Shown: positions 46,393-62,084 of the stretch, piece by piece
How positions within the stretch are numbered: position 1 is the first letter of the stretch
How the letters are laid out: the number at the start of each line of letters is the position of its first letter
DNA from: Lota lota
Taxonomy: Eukaryota; Chordata; Actinopteri; Gadiformes; Lotidae
DNA: 64,000 nucleotides
Assembly: GCA_026745465.1 (NCBI GenBank)
Contig: JACYXH010000774.1
Coordinates: forward strand, 48,501 to 112,500
Direction: 5' to 3'
Translations under genes and position numbers: made by a program
The notes under the pieces: generated by a model
What the model was told of the DNA's origin: nothing
The model's input: the letters and a program-made list of their open reading frames with translations, nothing else
Database searches by the model: none

Positions 46393-49300
46393 TTAGGTGC
46401 AGCGAATTTGATTCTCTCTTGTGGAAGTATAGAAGCGCAGCTTGTTCACTCCTTCTGTCTGACCTGCGGAAATATAAATATAATAAATGTAATGAAAGTG
46501 GCTGAAGAGACCTACCTCTCATTTAATTTATTCACACTCCTGGGTTGCGCGTAGTACATATGAGGACTTTTATTTTCCCTAACAGGAAGCTCAAACCTCT
46601 AACTGTTTCAAGCTGGTGCATGCCTTTACAGAAGGTTAAGCATATTTTGATTTATAAGGACCTGGTAATGGCTCTATAGGCTGGACACCAACCTGTAAAG
46701 CAGATGAAGTTAAGATGTTCTTCACAAGAGCGTGGCCTCCATGTGGAAGGTTCCACACTGGACACGCCCCCACAGGGGCTGGAATGTTGTGAACCTTTGT
46801 CCCATTGGCTGAAGTCCATCGGCTCACCGGACATCCAAAACCAGGAGTTTCCTGAAAGAGACCTACCAACATTGAAAGAGATTAAAGAGTTACATGAGTG
46901 GAAGGAAGAATAATGTGGCCAAATATTTAGCTTGTGTTATTTTCATGGTATTGTTGATAAGACAAAGTGATGGACGGACAGATGATCATAAGGACAGACT
47001 TGACTGCCTGATAGACACCAAGGTCTGGCCAGTACCTGCGCAGGCCCACCCAGAGGTGGCTGGTTAGTGGGAAGAGGGCGCGAGCCACCAGCTCATCAAT
47101 CATCTCCTGGTCTTCTGGGCCCATGAGGCTCAGCAGGTCCCAGTGAGAGTCTCTGCAGTAGAGCAGGGCGTCTGACCAGCACAGCCGTGTCCCCACCAGA
47201 GTGATGTTCCTCCCTATCTCCTGAATGCTCATGGAGGGTGCAGCGAGCTCTGTGGAAAAAAATGACAGTGTGTTTGTGAGGGAGTTCTACACTCAGAACT
47301 GTAAGTCTAGTAGAGCTGCCAATCTCCCTCTATAATCCCATTCAAATTACATTTGATTCCTTTTTATTTTTAAGTATCAAATTATATTTGATTATGTCAG
47401 TTTTACCACATTCGGTAAAACTTGTAAACTTTACAAGTTGTAGGACATGGACATTGGTAGGTAATAGCCTATTTACATTTCTCAAGGGTTCTTACTGCAA
47501 CCATGGACCTATAATTATAGCTATCTGTTTTATGTATTGATCATTCATCTCGATAGCAGTCGGGGCTATAAGCCTATATTTACTTGCACATCATTACGTA
47601 AATATAGGTTGCTTTTGATAACATGAAGGTGTGCCATTGTATCGCAACAGTTTAGTTTTGGATACCAACTTTCTATAAAAGAATGACAACTCTATTTTAG
47701 TTATTGAACAGTTAAACAACCTCAAAAACCATAGTCTCCAAAACATGAATGTATTCAAGAATGCACACCCACTTATTGTAATCCCCCTTATCCACAAACA
47801 GCCATTCGCTACACTATTTTACACTTCAGTCAAACTTCAGTATGATTGAATACTCTAAATACATAGGATATTTTGGTGAAAGGACAGAGCATAAGCTCGT
47901 CTTCACTAGGCTATAGGTTGAGTATTCCATCCGTATTTACACAGGTGTGATTATTATAGGACTATAATGCATATTTGCTTCGTGGCTGATGAAAATAGTT
48001 TGTAATGTGCGTGAAAACGTTATTGTTTATGAACCGTGACGTGACAAAAGCACTTAGTTTTTACATGCGGATAGGCCCTGGCAAGAAGGATGAGATTGGC
48101 TTACGTTAACATAAATAAATACACGTAATTACACAATCAACTGGTAGAATACACATTCAACTGGTAAAATACACATTCAACTGGTAAAATACACATTCAA
48201 CTAGTAATTTCAGCATTCGATTAGTCATAGTATATTTACGATTAGATTTATATTCAACTACCAATATTCATTCAAACAGCCCTAAAGTCTCTAAGTATCT
48301 GAGCAGCACACCTAATCCCACTTGTAAGTTTTTTCAGTTTCCCACTGATGAAATCCCTTTCCACCTTTCACTTTCAGAAAGCATAATTAGCGGCACTAAT
48401 TAAATCACCAATCAATGTGGGATGTTTTTAAACACATACATTTTAAGGGCAAACCAACACCTTCAGGTACTTGGCAGTTCTTTCTCTCAAAAAAGGAACT
48501 GTCACAATCTAATCTCAGCACACTTGAACTCAATTTATGTGAAGGGCTATGAGGTGTCTGGGACCATACAGAAAACAACTTACTTTGATACTTCACTCTG
48601 AAATATCACAATACAGAACAGTCATGTGGATCAGTGGTGCCAACCTTTGACTTTAGGTGGACCACTAAATTGTCATCAAGACCATTCGCGGACCAGCTCA
48701 GAAATTAGATAAATACAAATGCAGTGGCTGATCAAAGAGTGTCAGCAAACCCTTTATACACAAGTATTACTGCAAGAAGTCCATGGCCAGTGGGAGACAG
48801 TGTAAATAAGAAGTCAGCAACGCTGCTTATGCTCCATTTTCTGTATATTCAGTAAACCCACATCAACACAAAACATAAATTTAAAACCTTAAAATACAAA
48901 AATGTGACTGCACAAAGCAACAAAAAACAAAAACAAAAAAACAATACTTTATTTACTGTATAAATGTATTTTAAATAACCTATATGGATTTTTCTATTTG
49001 TCTATTTCAATAATAAAATCCCTCGTACAACATGCAGTATCCTCATGTACCACCAATGGTACGCAGACCACAGGTTGAAAATACTTTATGCAGATTGTCA
49101 TTTGGTTGATGCTTTTACCCAAAGTGTCTTACAATAACATCATGCATACATTGTAATAATAGGTAGCCCGGAGTGGAAATCAAACCCATAACCTTGGCTG
49201 TGTTAATGCCATGCTCTACCAGTTGAGCTATAACAACCATCAACATTTTCTGTGTGACCAATGATAGTAGACCAACAGTGGTACTGGTACACCCATCCCC

Positions 49301-50050
49301 CTTTGATAATCATGTAATGATGGACTGGGTTCCTACCTCCATAGACTTTGACCTCACATAACTGCACAGTGTTGGCTGTAACAGAGGACTTGTAGAAGTT
49401 GATAAACCTTCCTTCCATTCCCCAACACTTGACAGTCTGAGTCAAGCAGTTTGGGTCATCGTTGATGATGGTACACCTGAGGAAAAGAGACAGAGAGAGA
49501 AGATACAGTAGTCTGGTGAAGGTATCAGAGACCAGATTCCAGTAGCTGGTGTGTGTCCAGGTGTACTTGAGCAGACCACTGGTTGTGTTCCCTTATTTTC
49601 TGGGAGTATAATATTCTATGCTATTTAATAATTTACACTTTTAAAGCCGCTTTCTTAAAAGCAGGTTGAGGTCATAAGGGATCAAACCCAGAACGTTTTG
49701 GCTGGGAGTCTAACAGTATTGAGTGGAAGTAGGGTAGCTGACACCAGTGATTCACCTTGGATTGTCGTTGCCGTTGTTCGCCAGTGAATTCCCGATGAGT
49801 ATTTCCATGCCGTTTAGCCTGTCCCTCCAGGTATTCCTATTAGTGACCTGGATCTCTGACACCCTGTACACACCAGGCAGCTCCAGCCTCCACCATTGAT
49901 TGGCCTGTGGCTGGGTACAGCTGCAGCTGTAGTGATAGTACTGAGGGTCGGTGTTCCCATCGATGGAGCGTTCAGCCTCCCCGCCCCCGTACAGGTAGGT
50001 TGTAGACTGAATAGCCTTTCCGCTCAACGCCAGGTTAATGTGGGATGCCG
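46393..50050 (-). CDS. F-type lectin / C-type lectin fusion gene, copy C (minus strand, all domain exons present)
   Basis: The same five-exon plan as copy B in inverse orientation: FTL exon 1 at 49756-50050, FTL exon 2 at 49337-49476, CTLD exon 1 at 47019-47249, CTLD exon 2 at 46693-46851, tail exon at 46393-46463 with the stop at 46393-46395. Exon lengths equal those of copy B and the phases match. The FTL domain is clearly diverged from A and B: it reads SIDGNTDPQYYHYSCSCTQ where A and B read AIDGNT(N/D)PQWEHNSCSVT, and NRNTWRDRLNG in place of NRNVYRERLNG. CTLD exon 2 reads SGEPMDFSQWDKG. A candidate 5' exon has its ATG at 50491-50493 (MGSSRRIGCFI), again not a convincing signal peptide. 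The exons are open, with no internal stop. The gene lies in the right arm of the large inverted repeat that flanks the NLR gene. Confidence 0.75.
47250..48636. other. Lectin copy C intron between FTL and CTLD
   Basis: Inverse counterpart of about 7247-8782. Shows a small repeat CAACTGGTAAAATACACATT (about 48135-48200). No gene. Confidence 0.5.
48637..49090 (-). mobile_element. hAT-like non-autonomous remnant, copy C
   Basis: CAGTGGTGCCAACCTTTGAC at one end and GGTTGAAAATACTTTATGCAGAT at the other. Same site as in A and B, with degenerate ends. Confidence 0.45.
49095..49240 (-). mobile_element. tRNA-derived SINE remnant, copy C
   Basis: The minus strand has TAGCTCAACTGGTAGAGCATGG and GGTTTGATTTCC, with a tail ending in TTTGGGTAAAAGCATC. 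Same site as in A and B. Confidence 0.55.
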
Positions 50051-51842
50051 CTTAATGGAGAAAGAAACCACAGAATAGTTTGTCAAGTTTCATTCTAGTG
50101 TTGAAAACACATTGAAATACTTATAATAATAATTATAACTAGTCATCGGCCGCTAAATGGGGCACATAGAAATACCTGAAAATCCAGGTGACTTCCACAG
50201 GAGGACCACAACACCTGGTGATGAGGAAATACAATTTACTTAATAAAATAAATACTTCAGCTATTTGCAAGCATTGATCCTGCAACTATTGTATCTATGA
50301 AATATTCAAACTATTTGTGTTAGGAATCTTACACACGCCCACGATCAAAGTAACATAGGAGGAGGTCAACTGTCAAAAGTTATGGCAGGTACATTTTTAG
50401 TAATTGAATATAATGAACTGGATAATGATAAATACTGTAGTGCTGTGTGGAATACCTACATATGAAACAACCGATGCGACGACTGGACCCCATGGTTCTG
50501 GAGAAACAACATGCCCAGACAATAGATAACACTAGCTACTAGGTATACATTCCTTCATATTAACATTATATTAAAAGTGAAAAGGAACAGATCATTTGAG
50601 ATGGAGCTATAAGTAACTGAAATATTACAGTAATCTTAGGTGTCCAAAAATTAGGAGTCTAACATTACAGAGCAATTCAAAAATATCGCAAAATAGTTTG
50701 TCTCTCTGTCTTGAAGATGATACTCCGTCTGCTACGAATGAGGCGTCTGCATCTACGATCAGCACCATATACACTTGGATTTGCATTAAGTAATCCAAAG
50801 GCTCTTGTACGCAAATGCTACTGCTCAAGCCCTTACTGTGAGAGTAGCTATGGGGTTTTCTGCAGGAAAGGAAAGGTGAGAGATATGAGGTGAATTTATC
50901 AAAAACATGGCTTTCGTTATTACAACAAACTTGTTTTAGTTAGAATTACAGGGGGAAGAAAACGGTAAGCAAGTCTTATCTGGGATCTGTGGTTGTGTGG
51001 CGTGTGTGTGTGCGTAGTCTTGTGTTTTTTTCCATGTCATCAGAATAATTATTGAATGTATTTGTGCAATATGTTGTCGGCCAGGGCAACACGTCCCATC
51101 AGGTCAATCAGTTTAGAAAGCCCTTGACCACAGATCTGAAGGGCTTCACAGGCCGTGTTATAGAGATGAGGAGAGAGAGAGAGACAGTGAGCTTGACCAC
51201 AGATCTGAAGGGCTTCACAGGCCGCGTTATAGAGATGAGGAGAGAGAGAGAGACAGTGAGCTTGACCACAGATCTGAAGGGCTTCACAGGAAGCGTTATA
51301 GAGATGAGGAGAGAGAGAGAGAGACAGTGAGCTTGACCACAGATCTGAAGGGCTTCACAGGCCGCGTTATAGAGATGAGGAGAGAGAGAGAGACAGTGAG
51401 CTTGACCACAGATCTGAAGGGCTTCACAGGCCGCGTTAGAGATGAGGAGAGAGAGAGAGACAGTGAGCTTGACCACAGATCTGAAGGGCTTCACAGGCCG
51501 CGTTATAGAGATGAGGAGAGAGAGAGAGAGACAGTGAGCTTGACCACAGATCTGAAGGGCTTCACAGGCCGCGTTATAGAGATGAGGAGAGAGAGAGAGA
51601 CAGTGAGCTTGACCACAGATCTGAAGGGCTTCACAGGCCGCGTTATAGAGATGAGGAGAGAGAGAGAGACAGTGAGCTTGACCACAGATCTGAAGGGCTT
51701 CACAGGCCGCGTTATAGAGATGAGGAGAGAGAGAGAGACAGTGAGCTTGACCACAGATCTGAAGGGCTTCACAGGCCGCGTTATAGAGATGAGGAGAGAG
51801 AGAGAGACAGTGAGCTTGACCACAGATCTGAAGGGCTTCACA
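50033..51842 (+). repeat. Near-identical direct copy of 2099-3908
   Basis: At offset 47934 the sequences agree base for base wherever I compared them, except one substitution (2596 T, 50530 C). Identity starts inside FTL exon 1 and ends in the 67-bp satellite. Confidence 0.9.
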
Positions 51843-52490
51843 GGCCGCGTTATAGAGATGAGGAGAGAGAGAGAGACAGTGAGCTTGACCACAGATCTGA
51901 AGGGCTTCACAGGACGCGTTATAGAGATGAGGAGAGAGAGAGAGAGACAGTGAGCTTGACCACAGATCTGAAGGGCTTCACAGGCCGCGTTATAGAGATG
52001 AGGAGAGAGAGAGAGAGACAGTGAGCTTGACCACAGATCTGAAGGGCTTCACAGGCCGCGTTATAGAGATGAGGAGAGAGAGAGAGACAGTGAGCTTGAC
52101 CACAGATCTGAAGGGCTTCACAGGCCGCGTTATAGAGATGAGGAGAGAGAGAGAGAGACACAGTGAGCTTGACCACAGATCTGAAGGGCTTCACAGGCCG
52201 CGTTATAGAGATGAGGAGAGAGAGAGAGACAGTGAGCTTGACCACAGATCTGAAGGGCTTCACAGGCCGCGTTATAGAGATGAGGAGAGAGAGAGAGACA
52301 GTGAGCTTGACCACAGATCTGAAGGGCTTCACAGGCCGCGTTATAGAGATGAGGAGAGAGAGAGAGAGACAGTGAGCTTGACCACAGATCTGAAGGGCTT
52401 CACAGGCCGCGTTATAGAGATGAGGAGAGAGAGAGAGAGACAGTGAGCTTGACCACAGATCTGAAGGGCTTCGCAGGCCGCTTTATAAAC
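51121..52490 (+). repeat. 67-bp satellite, about 20 copies
   Basis: The same unit as at 3187-3913. The first 11 or so copies match that array in order, including the variants CACAGGAAGCG and GCGTTAGAGATG. About nine more follow. Confidence 0.92.
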
Positions 52491-52719
52491 GACGCCCCCT
52501 GACCCTAGCCCCCCAAAGGGCAGGGAAACCCTCCTCATTTCAGGGAAGAAACCTGGAGAAGGAACCCAGAAGAGGGATCCCTCTACAGGGATGTTAGGAG
52601 GGCAATAGCAGCCGTAATGGTCACACGTTACGGTAACATAACAAGTGCTATCCTAGTGATGTCTATGAATTTAAAGGATTCTTGCACTTTAGGGGTACAT
52701 CTTCATTGTTAAATTCATT

Positions 52720-52772
<53 letters not shown>

Positions 52773-52912
52773 AAGGCACAACCCTTAGCTCTCACCCCCA
52801 CTCCTTCCTCAGCTCTCTCTCTCTTTCTTCAGCTCTCTCGCTGTCTCTCTCTCTGTCTCTCTCTCCCTCTCCCCTCTCTCTTTTTCCTCAGTTCTCTTTC
52901 CCCCTCTCCTTC
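52491..52912. other. Mixed repeat sequence, no gene
   Basis: 52500-52620 (AGGGAAGAAACCTGGAGAAGGAACCCAGAAGAGGGATCCCTCT) resembles a conserved dispersed fish repeat. A (GA)n run at 52722-52770 and CT-rich sequence follow. Confidence 0.5.
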
Positions 52913-55251
<2,339 letters not shown>

Positions 55252-55837
55252 GAGGGGGAGAGAGAACTGAGGAAAGAGAGAGAGGGGGAGAGGGACACAG
55301 AGACAGAGAAAGACAGCGAGAGAGCTGAGGAAAGAGAGAGGGGGAGAGGGAGAGAGAGACAGAGTGCTGAGGAAAGAGAGAGACAGAGAGATAGAGACAG
55401 CGAGAGTACTGAGAAAGAGAGAGGGTGAGGGAGAGAGAGACAGAGAGAGAGCTGAGGAAAGAGAGAGAGAGAGACAGAGAGAGACTGTGAGAGAGCTGAG
55501 GGAAGAGAGACAGAGAGAGAGAGAGAGACAGAGAGAGAGACAGCGAGAGTGCTGAGGAAAGAGGAAGAGAGACAGAGAGAAAGAGAGACAGAGATAGAGA
55601 CAGAGACAGACAGAGAGAGAGAAACAGAGAGAGAGACAAAGAGAGACAGATGACGAAGGAGAAGGGAGAGAGTGCTTAGGAAGGAGAGAGAGGGAGAGAA
55701 GGAGAGAGAGACAGAGAGAGACAGAGAGAGACAGAGAGAGACAGAGAGAGCAAGAGCGTGAGAGAGCTGAGGAAAGAGAGAGGGGGAGAGAGAGATTGAG
55801 AGAGCTGAGGAAGGAGAGAGACAGAGAGAGAATATAA
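55252..55837. repeat. GA-rich low-complexity tract
   Basis: GAGAGAGACAGAGAGAG with AGCTGAGGAAAGAG every 50-70 bases. Long Ser/Leu/Arg/Glu frames are by-products. Confidence 0.9.
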
Positions 55838-56029
55838 CTGACAAATAGACACTGAGGCACCATACCTCCATAACCAAAACCCAGGGTGGAGGTCCTCCTG
55901 GGTGAAGGTGGACTGGAAGGTGTGGATGTGTGTCAGTGTGTCTGAGGACCCTCCTACATCTGGGGACACTCTGTAGAAGGACAGAGTGCCAGCAGGCCGG
56001 TCCAGATACACTCCTACTCTGTTAGAGCC
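55838..56029 (-). pseudogene. B30.2 exon fragment, SPRY 3' end, inverted
   Basis: The minus strand reads [39 protein letters not shown] and WRYGASVSICQLY, then runs into CT repeat without the expected stop. Left of SNRVGV the sequence jumps to CAACAATAAAGGTTTAGCAGCCTAATCATG in the opposite orientation, which is the intron normally upstream of this exon. Confidence 0.75.
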
Positions 56030-56089
56030 ACAACAATAAAGGTTTAGCAGCCTAATCATGTAAACAACTCTTTGTCAGTTAAAGTCTCT

Positions 56090-56477
56090 GTCTCTCTTTT
56101 TTCTCAGCTCTCTGTCTCTCTCTCTCGGTCTCTCTCTCGGTCTCTCTCTCTTTCCTCAGCTATTTCTCCCCCTCTCCTTCGTCAGCTCTCTCCCCCTCTC
56201 TCTTTCCTCAGCTCTCTCTCGCTCTCTTTCGACAGCTCTCTCGCTGTCTCTCCCTCTCCCCTCCTCTCTCCCTCTTTCCTCAGCTCTCTATCTCTCTCTC
56301 TTTCCTTAGCTCTCACCCACACTCCTTCCTCAGCTCTCTCTCTCTTTCTTCAGCTCTCTCGCTGTCTCTCTCTCTGTCTGTCTCTCCTTAGCTATCTCTG
56401 TCTCTCTCTCCCTCTCCCCATCTCTCTTTTTCCTCAGTTCTCTCTCCCCCCTCTCCTTCCTCAGCTCTCTCTTTCCT
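56090..56477. repeat. CT-rich low-complexity tract
   Basis: TCTCTCTCTCTTTCCTCAGCTCTCT motif repeated. Not coding. Confidence 0.9.
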
Positions 56478-57615
<1,138 letters not shown>

Positions 57616-57936
57616 TTGTGACAAAAAGGGCTTTTATTTATTTATTATAAATACTAAAACAGGTAGTGGAGAACCAATGAAAGAAACATAACTGAGGTCA
57701 AAATAATAGAAACATGACTGAATGAGTTTCAACATAAAACTGGTTTGTGTGGATGTTAATTATGTATGTTAGAATGATTAAAAGTAAAACAACATGACAT
57801 ATCTATGTATTCTTTATATATGTAACCCTGAGCCGCTGTCTATGATGACGTTAGTGTGACAGATAGTCTTCAAACAAATGATAAGCATCATTTAAAGCTT
57901 TCAATAGAACTGCCTTTTAGACCACAGACACACACA

Positions 57937-57984
<48 letters not shown>

Positions 57985-58106
57985 CTACGTCAGCAAACCA
58001 CACTAATTCTGCTGTTCTCATAGTGTGCTGAGTTAAGTTATATAAATATGAATAGAACTCGGTAGTGGACTCCTAGACATGTTCACTATGCTACTTACTA
58101 TATTCT

Positions 58107-58543
58107 AGAGAGATTTGACTACTGGTACCAGGTGTTGTGTAGAGAGGGTCTGACTGGCCGCTGTTACTGGGAGGTGGAGTGGGAAGGAGCTGTTGTTATA
58201 GGAGTGGCATACAGAGGAATCACAAGGAGAGGAGGGGGTGATGACAGCCTTGGAGGGAACAACAAGTCCTGGAGTCTTGTTTGTCATGATGATGGTTACA
58301 TTGCCTGGTACAACGGTAGTAGAACAGACATACATCTCCCCCCTCCTGACTCTAACAGAGTAGCAGTGTATCTGGACCGGCCTGCTGGCACTCTGTCCTT
58401 CTACAGAATGTCCCCAGATGTAGGAGGGTCCTCAGACACACTGACACACATCCACACCTTCCAGTCCACCTTCACCCAGGAGGACCTCCTCCCTGCGTTT
58501 GGGTTATGGAGGTATGGTGCCTCAGTGTCTCTATCAGTTATAG
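58107..58543 (+). pseudogene. B30.2 exon fragment (end of PRY plus SPRY)
   Basis: Starts inside PRY ([23 protein letters not shown]) after a non-homologous A/T stretch and runs through NKSWSLVC and [13 protein letters not shown] to RYGASVSL. A 2-base loss relative to the intact exon removes the stop (CTATCAGTTATAG), and the frame runs on into CT repeat. No splice acceptor or PRY start. Confidence 0.8.
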
Positions 58544-59314
58544 TCTCTCTCTCTCTCTTTCCTCAGCTCTCTCTCTGCCTCTCTCTCTCTTTGCTCAGAT
58601 GTCTCTCTCTCCTCAGCTCTCTGCCTCTCTCTCTCAGATCTGTATCTCTGTCTCCCTGTCTCCCTCTACCCCTTTCCTCAGATCTCTCCTTCCTCAGCTC
58701 TCGCCCCCTCTTCTTCATCAGCTCTCTCCTTTTCTCCTTTCTCAGCCCTCTCGCTGTCTCTCTCTCTGTCTCTCTCTTTACTCAGCTCTCCTTCTGTCTC
58801 TCTCTCTTACTTTCTTTCCTTAGCTCTCTTTCTGTCTCTCTAAGTCTCTCTTTCCTCAGCTCTCTGTCTCTCTCTCTCCTCTCAGCTCTCTCTTCATCCC
58901 CTTCCTCAGCTCTCTCCCCCCTCTCCTTCCTCACTTGTCTCTCTCTCTGTCTGTCTCTCTCTATCTCTCTTTCCTCAGCGCTCTCGCTGTCTCTCTGTCT
59001 CTCTGTCTCTCTGTCTCTCTGTCTCTCTGTCTCTCTGTCTCTCTCTCTTTCCTCAACTCTCTCACTGTATCTCTCTGTCTCTATCTCCCTCTCTCCCTCA
59101 CCCTCTCTCTTTCCTCAGCACTCTCGCTGTCTCTATCTCTCTGTCTCTCTCTTTCCTCAGCTCTCTGTCTCTCTCTCCCTCTCTCCCTCTCCCCCTCTCT
59201 CTTTCCTCAGCTCTCTCGCTGTCTTTCTCTGTCTCTCTCTCCCTCTCCCTCTCTCTCTTTCCTCAGTTCTCTCTCCCCCTCTCCTTCCTCAGTTCTCTCT
59301 CTCTCCTCATCTCT
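58544..59314. repeat. CT-rich low-complexity tract
   Basis: CTCTCTTTCCTCAGCTCTCTCGCTGTCTCTCT repeats. It makes a long plus-strand Ser/Leu frame joined to the B30.2 fragment by chance. Confidence 0.9.
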
Positions 59315-59425
59315 ATAACGCGGCCTGTGAAGCCCTTCAGATCTGTGGTCAAGCTCACTGTCTCTCTCTCTCTCCTCATCTCTATAACGCGGCCTGTGAA
59401 GCCCTTCAGATCTGTGGTCAAGGGC
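59315..59425 (-). repeat. 67-bp satellite, two reversed units
   Basis: TATAACGCGGCCTGTGAAGCCCTTCAGATCTGTGGTCAAG twice. It is the complement of the unit at 3187-3913, followed by the same flank (GATTGACCTGAT..., GGCCGA...) in complement. Confidence 0.9.
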
Positions 59426-60417
59426 GTTCTAAACTGATTGACCTGATTGGACTTGTTGCCCTGGCCGAGAACATATTGCACAAATACATTCAATAATTAT
59501 TCTGATGACATGGAAATAAAACACAAGACTACGCACACGCACGCCACACAACCACAGATCACAGATAAGACTCACGGTGTAGCGTCCTGTAGCTTTACAT
59601 ATCTGGAGAGGCAGCGGTGCAGAATGAAATGCATGATCAGAAGATACATAAGTTACTGGGTGTGAGGAAACATTCTGTGACATCTATACCAGTTTACCCA
59701 ACAGAGCCATACAGCCAAATACAAACATGTTGCCCTGGCTTATGAATATCTTGCTTTTAATGAAAGTGGTCTGACAGCAACACAGAGTTTATTAATATTG
59801 TTTGCCATCATAATTAATCATACTTTTGTAACATGTAATGTTATTCTCTTATCATTGAGTAATTATGATAATTAGTATTAGTATTGTTTGACATAATCAT
59901 ATCACAATAATACAGACATTCTTAATAGTTATTATGTGTGTATTTCATATTCCATTAGAAAAAGTAGTTTCTTTATTATGGCCTCATTATTAGGCCTATT
60001 ACTTTAAATATTTTCCATAGTTATTTATATTTGAAATGAAGATTATAGAACTATTAGTCTTACTATTTAATAGTATAGTATTATATGTAATAGTAATAGT
60101 ATTCATTATATGAGACATAAGAACATAATAGTGATGCTAATACTGACATTATTAATCATAGTAATTATACATGCATTTCATATTCAGAACATGATATAAA
60201 ATAATTGTTATTTTATTATTAATGATAACGTTTTTTTAATTTTATTCAGTTTTTTATATAAGACATAACACCCTAATAATCATAATAACTGTAATGATGC
60301 ATGTATTTCACATTACATTTTAACTACAATACTATTAATACTGTTTATTGTTTGTCATTAACAACAAGAACAACAATAAAGATTTAGCAGGCTAATCATG
60401 TCTTGTTCTCCCTTCAG
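59426..60417. other. A/T-rich block, no gene
   Basis: Starts with the module that also lies next to the other satellite arrays (AATAATTATTCTGATGACATGG; CATATCTGGAGAGGCAGCGGTG). Then low-G/C sequence repeated at about 62500-63431. Confidence 0.6.
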
Positions 60418-60585
60418 ATGCCTGTGAACTCACACTGGACCCAAACACAGCCCACAGACGACTCTCTCTGTCTGAGGACAACAGAAAGGTGACGCGGGTT
60501 AGAGAGGAGCAGTCGTATCCTGATCACCCAGAGAGATTTGAATACTGGACCCAGGTGTTGTGTAGAGAGGGTCTGACTGTCCACC

Positions 60586-60588
<3 letters not shown>
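60418..60588 (+). pseudogene. B30.2 exon fragment (PRY 5' end), cut by (CT)n
   Basis: A normal acceptor (CCTTCAG) and exon start ([20 protein letters not shown]) run to [12 protein letters not shown]. The exon is then replaced by (CT)n. The expected next residues are CYWEVE. Confidence 0.82.

Positions 60589-60676
<88 letters not shown>
60589..60676. repeat. (CT)n microsatellite
   Basis: Uninterrupted run of about 44 repeats. Confidence 0.97.
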
Positions 60677-60678
<2 letters not shown>

Positions 60679-61074
60679 GACGGCCGGGGAGTTTCCCCAA
60701 CAGAGCCATCCCGCCAAATACAGACGTGTTGCCCTGCCTTATAAATATTTTACTTGAAATGAACGCAGAAAACAGGAACACAAAAAGGTGTTTTATTAAT
60801 TTTTTATAAATAATAAAACAGGTAGTGGAGAACCAATGAAAGAAACAAAATAGTATAAAGATGAATGAACGAGGTTCAACATAAAACTGGTTTGTGTGGA
60901 TGTTAATTATGTATGTTAGAATGAATAAAAGTAAAACAACATGAAATATCTATGTATTCTTTATATATGTAACCCTGAGCCACTGTCTATGATGACGTTA
61001 GTAGAACAGATAGTCTTCACACAAATGATAAGCATCATTTAAAGCTTTAAATAGAACTGCCTTTTAGACCACAG

Positions 61075-61105
<31 letters not shown>

Positions 61106-61226
61106 CAACGTCAGCAAAACACACTAATTCTGCTGTTCTCATAGTGTGCTGAGTTAAGTTATATAATTATTAATAGAACTCCGTAGTGACTCCCAGACAT
61201 GTCCACTATGCTATTTACTATATTCT

Positions 61227-61392
61227 AGAGAGATTTGACTACTGGTACCAGGTGTTGTGTGGAGACGGTCTGACTGGCCGCTGTTACTGGGAGGTAGAGA
61301 GGGAAGGAGGTGTTGATATAGGAGTGACATACAGAGGAATCACAAGGAGAGGAGGGGGTGATGACAGCCTTAGATGGAACAACAAGTCCTAG
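61227..61392 (+). pseudogene. B30.2 exon fragment (end of PRY, start of SPRY)
   Basis: RFDYWYQVLCGDGLTGRCYWEVE to NNKS, then TAG at 61390-61392, where the intact exon has TGG (Trp). After AGTCTTTA it passes into CT repeat. Same left break as the fragment at 58107. Confidence 0.8.
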
Positions 61393-62084
61393 AGTCTTTA
61401 TACTCTCTCTATCTCTCTTTCCTCAGCTCTCTCTCTGTCTCTCTCTCTTTGCTCAGATCTCTCTTTTTGTCTCTCTCTTTCCTCAGCTCTCTCTTTCCTC
61501 AGCTCTCTCCTTCCTAAGCTCTCGCCCCCTCTTCTTCCTCAGCTCTCTCCTCCTCTCCTTTCTCAGCCCTCTCGCTGTCTCTCTCTCTGTCTCTCTCTCT
61601 TTCCTCAGCTCTCATTCTGTCTCTCTCTATCTCTCTGTCTTTCCTTAGCTCTCTTTTTGTCTCTCTAAGTCTCTCTTTCCTCATCTCTCTGTCTCTCTCT
61701 TTCCTCACAGCTCTCTCTCCCTCCCCTTCCTCAGCACTCTCCCCCTCTCCTTCCTCACTTGTCTCTCTCTGTCTGTCTCTCTCTATCTCTCTTTCCTCAG
61801 CGCTCTTGCTGTCTCTCTGTCTCTCTCTCTTTCCTCAACTCTATCGCTGTCTCTCTCTGTCTCTATCTCCCTCTCTTTCTCACCCTCTCTCTTTCCTCAG
61901 CACTCTCGCTGTCTCTATCTCTCTGTCTCTCTCTTTCCTCAGCTCTCTGTCTCTCTCTCCCTCTCCCCCTCTCTCTTTCTTCAGCTCTCTCACTGTCTTT
62001 CTCTGTCTCTCTCTCCCCCTCTCTCTCTTTCCTCAGTTCTCTCTCCCCCTCTCCTTCCGCAGCTCTCTCTCTTTCCTCATCTCT
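61393..62084. repeat. CT-rich low-complexity tract
   Basis: As at 58544-59314 in unit 1. Not coding. Confidence 0.9.

Larger units (their letters stand above)
44557..50965. repeat. Right arm of the large inverted repeat (lectin block C)
   Basis: Inverse of about 4824-11462. It contains lectin copy C, its 3' flank and the degenerate three-fold repeat. With the left arm it encloses about 33 kb (11463-44556). Confidence 0.85.

Noticed and set aside
58132..59496. 454-codon plus-strand frame
   Set aside because: Only the first 140 codons are B30.2. The rest is CT repeat and reversed satellite read through after loss of the stop.
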